DNA of 36,826 bases from contig JADGHL010000041.1 in the NCBI GenBank assembly GCA_019686135.1, forward strand, positions 1 through 36,826, written 5' to 3'. A program made the translations under genes and the position numbers. This document shows positions 15,098-23,013 of this stretch, one piece after another. The notes beneath the pieces were generated by a model. The model did no database searches, was not told the DNA's origin, and saw only the letters and a list, made by a program, of their open reading frames with translations. The DNA is from Myxococcaceae bacterium. GTDB lineage: Bacteria; Myxococcota; Myxococcia; Myxococcales; Myxococcaceae. Each line of letters starts with the position of its first letter. The first letter of the stretch is position 1.

Positions 15098-17125
15098 TCA
15101 GACCCGGGGCCATGGCAGGTCCGGGGCCGGCCCCTCACGGCGCGCCGCCGGCTCCCCGAGCGCGACGGTGCAGCGGATCCCATCCTCCAGCGGTTGCACG
15201 TCGATGTTCGCCCCCAGCTGCTCGAGCACGTGGGCCGCGAAGCGCCAGGCCAGCACGTACGCGTCCTCCTCTTCGGCTACAGGCTCCACCGGCCGCGCCC
15301 TCGCCGCCGTCCACCTGCGGGCCAGCTCCATGGGCGAGGCAACGGGGATCTCCGCCGTGAGCTCGACGGACGTCGAATGTCCGGCGCAGAGCGACAGCCG
15401 GATGGGGCCGCTCGCGGACTGTGCCAGCGGCTCGAACAGCACGCGCGCCGCGCGGACCACCGGGCGCGGGACCGAGGGCGAAGGCTCCGGCGCGTCCAGC
15501 GGCACGCCGTCCAGTTCCAGAGCGAGCCAGGCCAGCGCGCGCGCGGTGGGCTCCTGCTCCGGCTCTCCCTCGGGCGCGGGGTCCAGCTGCGCCAGCGTGG
15601 CGATCATCCGGGCGATCCGCGCGAGTCGCCGGGGCTCGTGTTCCCCCGGCAGCATTCCGGCGAGCAGCGCCACCGCCTCGCCCCGAAGGCCATCCGCTTC
15701 GCGGCGCAGATGGTCGCGCTCCCACAGCTTCATCGTCACGGCGATCAACCGGGCGATCCGCGCGAGCACCCGCAGGTCCGCGTCCACGAGCGGGTCGTGC
15801 CCGGCGCCGCACACGAGCGTCAGCGCCCCGCCGCAGTAGTCCGTGCAGGCGAGCGGGACGATCGCCCAACTCCGCGCGCCCAGCCTTCCGACCGTCTCCG
15901 GGTCCGCGACGATGGCGTGCGCCAGCTCGCGCGCAGTGCCGGCGTGCAGCTCGGGCTGCGCGGTCGTCAGAACGCGCCACAGCGCCGTCCCGGCCAGCGT
16001 CCCCAGTGGCTGTGTCACCTCCAGCCGCGCCGCGGTGTCCGCCCAGACCCGATCGCGGTGGAGCACCGCTACCCGCTCCACGCTTCCGCCGCGCAGAAGA
16101 TCGATCGAGCACCAGTCCGCGGCCCGCTCCAGCAACAGCCGGGTGAGCCGGGAGAGCAGCGCCTCCGGGCGGGTCCAGGTGGTGGCGATCTCCGCCGCGT
16201 CCGCCTGCAGCTCGGCGCGGTGGAGCATCCCCAGCGCGGCGCGGCGCGCGGCCTGCTCCCGGATGAGCAGCTGGACGTTCTCGTCGAGCGCCTGCTTCTG
16301 CGCGTGGATGTCCGCGCCGACCCCCAGCCAGCACAGAATCTCGCCGCGCTCGTCGCGTTCGGCGGTCCCGCGCAGAAGCAGCCAGCGCCACCTACCGGAC
16401 TGTTTCTCGCGGAAGCGGGCCTCCACCTCGAACATCCCGCGCGCCAAAGCGCCGGCGAGGGCGTGTCTGAGCGCGGGCTGGTCGTCCGGGTGGGCGAACT
16501 GAACCGGCTGCGCGCCCGGGCCGAAGCCCTCGAAGCGGGCCATCGCCCCGGTGACCTCGTCCACGATCCCGGAAGGGGAGAGCACGAACACCAACGCCGG
16601 GAGCTCGTGCGGCAGGGCGACGTTCAGCGGGCGTTCGGCGATCGCCGCCACCTCGTGGGCGACCCGCGCCGCCTGCGCGCCCACCTGCCTGAGCCGCTCC
16701 ACCTCCTCGCGCAGGCTGCGCGCGTACTCGTAGAGATCCACCAGCAGTCGGACCTTGGCCAGGAGCGCATGGGTGTCGAACGGCTTGGTGATGTAGTCGA
16801 TCGCCCCGGACGAATAGCCGCGGTGCATCGCCGCCTGGTCGGTGCGCTTGCCGGTGAGGAAGAGCACGGGCACGTGCCGCGTCCGTTCGCGGTGCTGCAG
16901 AAGCTCCGCGACCTCGAAGCCGTTCATGTCCGGCAGCGCCACGTCGAGGATCACCAGCGCGATCGCCCCGTCGCGGTCCTCCTCCATGGCACGGAGGGCC
17001 TGTTCGCCGGTGTCGGCGGTGATCAGATCCCATTCGGTGCTCCCCAGGATCGCCTCGAGCGCCGTGAGGTTCGGCCGGTAATCGTCGACGAGGAGGATCC
17101 CGGGGCGGTGACGTGGACCTCCCAT
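15098..17125 (-). CDS. REC-PAS-GAF signalling protein with degenerate kinase-like C-terminus
   Basis: A 675-residue cytoplasmic signalling protein. Residues 8-130 form a receiver domain with acidic pair D14/D15, phospho-acceptor D61 (LVILDVALPDMNGFE), T91 and K114 (ITKPF). A PAS-like domain lies at about 185-300 (FVLSPSGIVDEVTGAMARFEGFG ... GRWRWLLLRGTAERDERGEI) and a GAF-like domain at about 325-475. The last 180 residues sit where a histidine kinase core is expected, yet no H-box histidine, N-box or GxGxG motif is visible. Only the final stretch (AYVLAWRFAAHVLEQLGANIDV) recalls the end of an HATPase domain. It is therefore probably a sensor/receiver without kinase activity. It is transcribed in the same direction as mazG, 68 bp downstream of it. 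Confidence 0.8.
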   Translation of the reverse strand: MGGPRHRPGILLVDDYRPNLTALEAILGSTEWDLITADTGEQALRAMEEDRDGAIALVILDVALPDMNGFEVAELLQHRERTRHVPVLFLTGKRTDQAAMHRGYSSGAIDYITKPFDTHALLAKVRLLVDLYEYARSLREEVERLRQVGAQAARVAHEVAAIAERPLNVALPHELPALVFVLSPSGIVDEVTGAMARFEGFGPGAQPVQFAHPDDQPALRHALAGALARGMFEVEARFREKQSGRWRWLLLRGTAERDERGEILCWLGVGADIHAQKQALDENVQLLIREQAARRAALGMLHRAELQADAAEIATTWTRPEALLSRLTRLLLERAADWCSIDLLRGGSVERVAVLHRDRVWADTAARLEVTQPLGTLAGTALWRVLTTAQPELHAGTARELAHAIVADPETVGRLGARSWAIVPLACTDYCGGALTLVCGAGHDPLVDADLRVLARIARLIAVTMKLWERDHLRREADGLRGEAVALLAGMLPGEHEPRRLARIARMIATLAQLDPAPEGEPEQEPTARALAWLALELDGVPLDAPEPSPSVPRPVVRAARVLFEPLAQSASGPIRLSLCAGHSTSVELTAEIPVASPMELARRWTAARARPVEPVAEEEDAYVLAWRFAAHVLEQLGANIDVQPLEDGIRCTVALGEPAARREGPAPDLPWPRV

Positions 17126-17193
17126 GATCCAACGCTAATGGGCGCCGGGGGCGGTTGCGCGCCCGCCGGCGTGTGGCGCCGCTCTGCCGCTCG

Positions 17194-18363
17194 TCAGTCG
17201 CGCGCGTAGACGAGGAACGCGTTGTCGTCGGGTCCGAAGAAGCGGAACGACGCGGCCGCCGCCGCCTCCACCCGTGCGCCCAGCGCGCCGAGCTTCGAGC
17301 GGGCGGCCTGCACCGCCGCGCTGGAGGGAAGCTCCGCGCACACCGCCGCGTGGCCCGGACCTTCGGTGGACGGTTCGAAGCGCAGGAGCAGCGCGCCGGT
17401 GTCCACCTCCAGAACGGGCGAGGTGCGCGGGCAGACGCGCCAGCGCAACACGTCCGCGGCGCGCATCCAGAAGGCGGCGGTGCGCGACGGGTCCGCGCAC
17501 GGGAGGACCAGCGCCGGGACGGTCGCCCGGGGCAAATCGAGCGCGGGGGCGAGCCCGACCTCCGCCGCCTTGGCCTTCTGCCACAACGCCTCCATCTGCT
17601 CGAGGGACGCTTCGCCGAAGGGGATCCCCTGCGCGCGCAGCCCGGCTTCGATCTCGTGGAAGCGCCGGGTGAAGCGCGCGTTGGCGCCGCGGAGCGCGTC
17701 CTCCGGCGGCGTCTGGATGAACCGGGCCAGATTGGCGATCGAGAACAGCACGTCCCCGAGCTCGTGCTCGATCCGGTCGCGGTCCTTCGAGGCGATCGCC
17801 TCCTCCAGCTCGCGCAGCTCCTCGTCCAGCTTCGCGCGGACGCCGGCGAGGTCCGGCCAGTCGAAGCCGACGCGCGAGGCCTTCTCGGTGAGCCGCTCGG
17901 CCCGCTGCAGTGCCGGCGCGAACGTGGGCACTCCGTCGAGGACCGATCCCTCGCGGCCGGTCTTCTTCTTGCGCTCGGCGGCCTTGAGCTTCGCCCAGTT
18001 CTGCAGCACCTCTTCCGCCCCGGTCACCTTCGTCTCGCCGAAGACGTGGGGGTGCCGGCTTTCAATCTTGTCGCCGATCGCCCTGCACACGTCGGCCATC
18101 TCGAACTCGCCGAGCTCCGTGGCGAGCTGCGCGTGGAAGACGATCTGGAACAACAGATCGCCCAGCTCCTCGCACAGCGCCATCCAGCTTCCGCCTTCGG
18201 CGACGCGGTCCATCTCGTCGAGGACCTCGTACGCCTCTTCGATCAGATACGGCCTGAGCGAGCGGAGGTCCTGCGCGCGATCCCACGGGCACCCGCCCTC
18301 CGCCCTGAGCCTGCGCATGATGTCGCACAGCCTCAGGAGCTCCTTTCCTGCGTCCTTCGCCAT
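17194..18363 (-). CDS. mazG: MazG nucleotide pyrophosphohydrolase fused to a VOC/glyoxalase-like domain
   Basis: MazG hydrolyses nucleoside triphosphates to monophosphates, removing non-canonical nucleotides or modulating (p)ppGpp-related responses. Residues 1 to about 265 give a full two-domain MazG. The start is LRAEGGCPWDRAQDLRSLRPYLIEEAYEVLDEMD with metal-binding E43/E46 and E66/D69 (CEELGDLLFQIVFHAQ). The second MazG half has HELGDVLFSIANLAR. A C-terminal domain of about 105 residues (ATVPALVLPCADPSRTAAFW ... VLEVDTGALLLRFEP ... SFRFFGPDDNAFLVYARD) follows. It has the strand/helix pattern and the closing 'DPDGN'-like block of vicinal-oxygen-chelate proteins. Total length is 389, against about 260 for ordinary MazG. 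AGGAG precedes the ATG at 18363. The fusion is unusual and its second activity is unknown. Confidence 0.88.
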   Translation of the reverse strand: MAKDAGKELLRLCDIMRRLRAEGGCPWDRAQDLRSLRPYLIEEAYEVLDEMDRVAEGGSWMALCEELGDLLFQIVFHAQLATELGEFEMADVCRAIGDKIESRHPHVFGETKVTGAEEVLQNWAKLKAAERKKKTGREGSVLDGVPTFAPALQRAERLTEKASRVGFDWPDLAGVRAKLDEELRELEEAIASKDRDRIEHELGDVLFSIANLARFIQTPPEDALRGANARFTRRFHEIEAGLRAQGIPFGEASLEQMEALWQKAKAAEVGLAPALDLPRATVPALVLPCADPSRTAAFWMRAADVLRWRVCPRTSPVLEVDTGALLLRFEPSTEGPGHAAVCAELPSSAAVQAARSKLGALGARVEAAAAASFRFFGPDDNAFLVYARD

Positions 18364-18407
18364 CGTGGCTCCTGGAGAAAGGTTGAGGCTATCATCCGCT
18401 CCCTCGG

Positions 18408-20597
18408 ATGCGTCGCTCCCGATCGCCGGCTCTCCTCCTCCTTCTCTGTTGTTCCCTCCTGCTCGCGCCGGCCGCGGTGCGCGCGCAGGCGGATGCGGTC
18501 AATCCGCTGCAGGAGGTCGACCCGGACGCGCCCGCCGACGGGTACGCCGATGACGAGGCCCCGCCCACGCGCGATCCGCTCCTCGATCTCCCCGCTCCGG
18601 TGCGGACAAAGGCGCCCGCCCCACCGCAGCCCGCCGCGCCCGCGCCCGCCGCCGGCACGGCCGCCGGCGCCGTTGCCGCCGCGAAGCCGGACCGGGCGCC
18701 TTCCTCCGAACCCGCACCAAAGCCCGCGCCACCGGCTCCGCCTCCGGCCAAACCCGCGCCGCCGCCGATCCAGGTGCCCACCGGGACCGACGCGGATCTG
18801 CTCAAGCGCTGGCTGGCGTGGCGCGCCGCGGTGGAGAAGCCCAACCGCGCGGGCGCAGAGGAGGCGAAGCGGGAGCTGTTGTCCCTGCGCGACCAGCTGG
18901 GCGTCACCGACCTCGACGCTTTCGCCACCGCCGCGGCGCGCGGGGCGAAGACGCGGCAGGACAACGACGATCCGGTGGGGGCGATTGAGCTGGCGTCCGC
19001 CGCGGTGGAGCTGGCGCCGCATCTGGCCACGGCCCACTTCGCGCTCGCGCGCGCGTGGTTCCTGTCCGATCCCACCGACGTGGGCCGCTGGGGCCGCGAG
19101 CTCAAGGAGACCGCGGTCTCGTTCTGGCGCGATCCCCGCTTCCTCCGCGCGGCGGTGGGGGATCTCGGCGCCGCGCTCCTTGCCGCGCTGATCGCCACGG
19201 CCGCGGCGGTGATCGCGATCCTCTTTTTGCGCCGCGCGCGGTACTTCCTCCACGACTTCCACCACCTCTTCCCCCGGGCGGCGGCGCGCTGGCAGACGGT
19301 GCCGCTGGCGCTGATTCTGCTGTCGCTGCCGCTGGTGTTCCGGCTGGGCTTCATCCCGGCGCTGCTGGTGCTCTTTCTTGCGGTGAGCGCCTATCTGGGG
19401 TGGACCGAACGCGTCCTCGCCGCGGTGCTGATAGCTCTGCTCGGGCTGGCGCCCCTGGGGGCGGCGGCGATCGCCCGGGCCTCGGCGTTCTCCGGGACCG
19501 TGGCCGAAGACCTGGCGGCGCTCGAGCGCGGCGGCCCGGACGGGACGCGCGCGGCCGCACGCGTGCAGGCGCGGGTGGACGACGGCACCGCCTCCTTCGA
19601 GGAGGAGTTCGCGCTCGGGCGTTTTCTGCTGCGCCGCGGGCAGCTGGAGAAGGCCACCGGGATGTTCAAGAAGGCGGCGCTCGTGAACGGGAACGACGCC
19701 CGGCTTCTCGTGAACCTCGGCAACGCGCGACTGGGGCTGGGGGACGTGGAGACCGCGACCACCCTCTACGCGCGGGCCACCGAACAGGACGCGGAGCTGG
19801 CGGCGGGCTTCTTCAACGCGGCGCGCCTGCACTACCGCAAGGCGCAGACGCTCTACGATGCCGCCGAGGCCGCGGAGCTGGAGCGGGCGCAGTCCGCCCA
19901 GCTCGTGGCGCTGCAGCTGGACCCGTCGCTGTCGCGGTTGGTCGATCTCCCGAAGGACAAGCCGCAGCCGCTCAACCTGCTGCTCGCGTCTCCCGGCCTG
20001 ACACCCGCGGAGATCCGTGCGCACGCCACGCTGCCGGACGAAGGCGAACGGGTCCGCGCGCAGCTGACCTGGCGGCTCATCGGGATGACGCCCGGGGTGC
20101 TGGCGCACGGGTTGCCGGCGGCGCTGGCGCTGGCGGTCCTGGGGTTGGGCGCATTTGGCGGGGCGTTGTCGGTCTCGCGGGCGTGTGACAAGTGCGGCCG
20201 CGCGGTGTGCCGGCGGTGCGACCCGGAGCTCTCCGGCGGTGGCAGCCTGTGCGGCCAGTGCGTCAACGTGTTCGCGCGCAAGGGGCTGGTCGCGCCGCAG
20301 GTCAAGGTGCGCAAGCAGCTCGAGGTCGACCGCTACCAGGCGCGAAACGAGCGGCTGGCGTGGCTGTTCGGGATCGTCTGCTCCGGCGGCGGCCACCTCT
20401 ACGGCGGCGCCACCCTCCGCGGGGCGCTGTACGCGTTCTGCTTCCTGTTCCTCGTCTTCCTGGCGCTGTTCCGCGAAGGGCTCATCCGCGCGCCGTTCGG
20501 CGAGCTGCCCGTGCTGTTGCGGCTCATCCCCGCCGGGATCGTCCTTCTTTCCGTCTACTTCCTCTCCTTGCGTAGCCTGCGAAGGGCGCAGGGCTGA
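18408..20597 (+). CDS. TPR membrane protein with double zinc ribbon, unknown function
   Basis: A 729-residue envelope protein. A signal peptide (LLLLLCCSLLLAPAAVRAQA) is followed by a Pro/Ala/Lys-rich linker at about 60-130 and a helical segment. Several membrane helices follow between about 245 and 355 (LLAALIATAAAVIAILFL, VPLALILLSLPLVF, IPALLVLFLAVSAYL). A tetratricopeptide stretch at about 395-480 (GRFLLRRGQLEKATGMFKKAALVNGNDARLLVNLGNARLGLGD) suggests protein binding. After another helix comes a cysteine cluster (CDKCGRAVCRRCDP ... CGQC), a likely zinc ribbon pair, and three C-terminal helices. It starts 44 bp from the divergent mazG gene and lies 5 nt before the DUF4388 gene, so the two are probably one transcript. 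A role in assembly or secretion is only a guess. Confidence 0.75.
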   Translation: MRRSRSPALLLLLCCSLLLAPAAVRAQADAVNPLQEVDPDAPADGYADDEAPPTRDPLLDLPAPVRTKAPAPPQPAAPAPAAGTAAGAVAAAKPDRAPSSEPAPKPAPPAPPPAKPAPPPIQVPTGTDADLLKRWLAWRAAVEKPNRAGAEEAKRELLSLRDQLGVTDLDAFATAAARGAKTRQDNDDPVGAIELASAAVELAPHLATAHFALARAWFLSDPTDVGRWGRELKETAVSFWRDPRFLRAAVGDLGAALLAALIATAAAVIAILFLRRARYFLHDFHHLFPRAAARWQTVPLALILLSLPLVFRLGFIPALLVLFLAVSAYLGWTERVLAAVLIALLGLAPLGAAAIARASAFSGTVAEDLAALERGGPDGTRAAARVQARVDDGTASFEEEFALGRFLLRRGQLEKATGMFKKAALVNGNDARLLVNLGNARLGLGDVETATTLYARATEQDAELAAGFFNAARLHYRKAQTLYDAAEAAELERAQSAQLVALQLDPSLSRLVDLPKDKPQPLNLLLASPGLTPAEIRAHATLPDEGERVRAQLTWRLIGMTPGVLAHGLPAALALAVLGLGAFGGALSVSRACDKCGRAVCRRCDPELSGGGSLCGQCVNVFARKGLVAPQVKVRKQLEVDRYQARNERLAWLFGIVCSGGGHLYGGATLRGALYAFCFLFLVFLALFREGLIRAPFGELPVLLRLIPAGIVLLSVYFLSLRSLRRAQG

Positions 20598-20602
20598 CGA
20601 CC

Positions 20603-21781
20603 ATGGCGCTCAAGGGCACCCTCAAGGACTTCGGGATCGCAGACATCCTGCAGCTCATCGGTCAGCAGCAGAAGACCGGCACGCTTCACCTCAAGCAGCG
20701 CGACCAGGAGGTGCACGTCGCCTTCAAGGACGGCGCCATCGTCCGGGCGGAGAGCACCCACCGCAAGAAGAAGGAGCTCATCGGCACCATGCTGGTGCGC
20801 GCCGAGCTGATCACCGAACAGCAGCTCGCCAGCGCGCTGGAGACCCAGCGGCGGACGCTGAAGCGACTGGGCGACGTGCTCGTCGCCGCCGGGATGATTA
20901 CCCACGAGCGCTTCACCGAGATGGTGAAGCTGCAGACCACCGAGACGCTCTACGGGCTGTTCGGGTGGAAGAGCGGCACCTACGAGTTCGAACAGGGGGA
21001 GATCGAGTTCGACCCTTCCGCCGCTGTCACCTTGCGCGCCGAGTCGGTGCTGATGGAAGGGTTCCGGATGGTGGACGAGTGGCCGGTGATCAAGAAGACG
21101 ATCACCAGCTACGAGCTCACCTTCGAACGGCTCAAGGAGCTGCCCCCGCCGCCTTTGGAGGCGGACGCGTTCGATGCCGCGCTCGACGACGCGTTCGCGG
21201 AGGAGAAGCGCGAGGAGAAGCAGGGCGAGTTCAAGAGCATCGGGCCCAACGAGCGGAAGGTGATGGGCCTGGCGGTAGCGGGGCGCGACGTGCGCCGGCT
21301 CATCGACCTGAGCTGCCTGGGCGAGTTCGAGACCTGCAAGGCGCTCCTCAACCTGGTCAACCTCGGCTACCTCAAGGTGATCCCCCCCACCGGGCGGACC
21401 CACGCGGTGGGCGGTGGCGCCGAGGCAGGGGTGCTCGGCCGCGTGATGGGCGCCGTAGGCCGGGTGGCCATCTCCATGCTGGTGCTGGCGGCGATCGGCC
21501 TCGTGGCATCGCGGATCAACCTGCAGGCGTTCAGCCTGACCAGCAGCCCCAGCTCGTTCGCGGATCCCGCCGCGCAGCGGTTGATCTCCCGGGCGCAGAT
21601 GGCCCGCATCCACGCCGCGCTGGACGTGTACCGGGTGGAGCGCGGGGAGCTCCCGGAGCAGCTGCAGGCGCTGGTGGAGGCGGGGCTTCTGGCCGACAAC
21701 GACATCCGCTACCCCTGGCAAGAGCCCTACTACTACCGGCGCACCCGGGACGCCTTCGTCCTGTTGCCGCCATTACGCTGA
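20603..21781 (+). CDS. DUF4388 protein with membrane anchor and pseudopilin-like tail
   Basis: A 392-residue protein. The N-terminus (MALKGTLKDFGIADILQLIGQQQKTGTLHL) is the typical start of DUF4388/PATAN domains, which occur in Myxococcota signalling and motility proteins. Residues 55-135 (GTMLVRAELITEQQLASALETQ, LGDVLVAAGMITHERFTEMVKLQ, ETLYGLFGWKSGTYEFEQGE) resemble the type II/IV secretion ATPase N-terminal module that follows DUF4388 in many proteins. One transmembrane helix (VAISMLVLAAIGLVASRI) is near 288-306. The C-terminal 70 residues (MARIHAALDVYRVERGELPEQLQALVEAGLL) recall the soluble part of GspG pseudopilins. The order DUF4388-helix-pseudopilin-like tail is unusual. The neighbouring TPR membrane protein is a candidate partner. 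Confidence 0.8.
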   Translation: MALKGTLKDFGIADILQLIGQQQKTGTLHLKQRDQEVHVAFKDGAIVRAESTHRKKKELIGTMLVRAELITEQQLASALETQRRTLKRLGDVLVAAGMITHERFTEMVKLQTTETLYGLFGWKSGTYEFEQGEIEFDPSAAVTLRAESVLMEGFRMVDEWPVIKKTITSYELTFERLKELPPPPLEADAFDAALDDAFAEEKREEKQGEFKSIGPNERKVMGLAVAGRDVRRLIDLSCLGEFETCKALLNLVNLGYLKVIPPTGRTHAVGGGAEAGVLGRVMGAVGRVAISMLVLAAIGLVASRINLQAFSLTSSPSSFADPAAQRLISRAQMARIHAALDVYRVERGELPEQLQALVEAGLLADNDIRYPWQEPYYYRRTRDAFVLLPPLR

Positions 21782-21785
21782 CGGT

Positions 21786-21800
21786 GCCCGGCCGCCGGGC
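21786..21800 (+). terminator. Possible stem-loop after the DUF4388 gene
   Basis: GCCCGG (21786-21791) and CCGGGC (21795-21800) form a perfect 6-bp stem with a 3-nt CCG loop, 5 nt after the stop. No U-tract follows, so termination activity is doubtful. The 127-bp gap that contains it probably marks the boundary with the phoH transcript. Confidence 0.3.
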
Positions 21801-21908
21801 GAGGGGGCCTGTGGGGCTGGTGGGCTGCATGCCGACCGGAAGCTGGTTATCGTCAGGCACACCGAAGGCGCCCGTCCGTGGGCCGCCCTCGAAGGAGACG
21901 AACCCGGG

Positions 21909-22979
21909 TTGCAAGTCCAGCGCGCGCAGAAGCAGGCCGTCCCTCATACCTCCGCGAAGGTGGATCTGGGCGACAACGAGGTCGCGCAGACCGTCTGCGG
22001 AAATCACAACGAAAACCTCAAGGCGATAGAGCGTCGGCTGGGCGTCCGCGTGGGTATGCGCGGAACCGAGCTGTTGCTCTCCGGTCCTCCGGATCAGCTC
22101 TCCTTCGCGGTGAAGCTGATCGACGAGCTCGCGGACATCGTCCGGGCCGGGCGGCCGGTCTACGCGGACGACGTCGAACAGGCCATCAAGGTTTTGGGGC
22201 AGGGCGAGGAGACGCCTCGCGAGCTGTTCCTGGGCCCCGTTCTGAACCGCGGTGGTGGGCGGCAGGTCTCGCCCAAATCCATCGCCCAGAAGCGCTACGT
22301 CGACGCCATCCGCGCCCACGACATCGTCTTCGGCATCGGCCCGGCGGGCACCGGCAAGACGTACCTCGCCATGGCGATGGCGCTGGCCTTCCTCCAGGAG
22401 CGCAAGGTCAAGCGGATCATCCTGGCGCGTCCGGCCGTGGAGGCGGGCGAGAAGCTGGGCTTTCTCCCCGGCGATCTGGCGGAGAAGGTGAACCCGTACC
22501 TGCGTCCGCTCTACGACGCGCTCCACGACATGATGGACCCGGCGCGCGCGGCGGCCCTGGTAGAGCAGGGCGTGGTGGAGGTGGCGCCGCTGGCGTTCAT
22601 GCGCGGACGGACCCTCAACGACGCGTTCGTGATCCTCGACGAGGCGCAGAACACCACCATCGAGCAGATGAAGATGTTCCTCACCCGCCTGGGCTTCCAC
22701 TCGAAGGCGGTGGTCACCGGGGACATCACTCAGGTGGATCTGCCCTCCGGCCGGCAGTCGGGGCTGACCCACGCCCTGAAGATCCTCGAGGGTACCCCGG
22801 GCATCGCCTTCTCCCGGTTCAGCGACGTGGACGTGGTCCGCCACCCGCTCGTGCAGGCGGTGATCCGCGCCTATGAGAAGTCGGAACGGGAGGCCGCCGC
22901 CGAAGCGGCTGGACGCTCCTCTGCCGAGGTGTCGCACCCTTCGCCACCCGGGCAGCCAGGCGGCCCGATCGCGCCTTGA
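21909..22979 (+). CDS. phoH: PhoH-like ATPase (YbeZ group)
   Basis: RNA-associated P-loop ATPase that works with YbeY in ribosome maturation and RNA quality control. The 356-residue protein has a KH-like N-terminal part (about 30-80, LKAIERRLGVRVGMRGTELLLSG) and the PhoH domain. Walker A GPAGTGKT lies at 144-151, and Walker B VILDEAQ ends at 247; RPAVEAGEKLGFLPGD and GDITQVDLP are further family blocks. The last 30 residues are Ala/Pro-rich and probably disordered. The start is TTG 21909, with AAGGAG 10 nt upstream. It heads a run containing the PgpH-like gene and ybeY, an order conserved in many bacteria. Confidence 0.93.
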   Translation: MQVQRAQKQAVPHTSAKVDLGDNEVAQTVCGNHNENLKAIERRLGVRVGMRGTELLLSGPPDQLSFAVKLIDELADIVRAGRPVYADDVEQAIKVLGQGEETPRELFLGPVLNRGGGRQVSPKSIAQKRYVDAIRAHDIVFGIGPAGTGKTYLAMAMALAFLQERKVKRIILARPAVEAGEKLGFLPGDLAEKVNPYLRPLYDALHDMMDPARAAALVEQGVVEVAPLAFMRGRTLNDAFVILDEAQNTTIEQMKMFLTRLGFHSKAVVTGDITQVDLPSGRQSGLTHALKILEGTPGIAFSRFSDVDVVRHPLVQAVIRAYEKSEREAAAEAAGRSSAEVSHPSPPGQPGGPIAP

Positions 22980-23013
22980 TGCGCCCGCACCCCGCGTCTA
23001 GGGTGCCCCGGTC

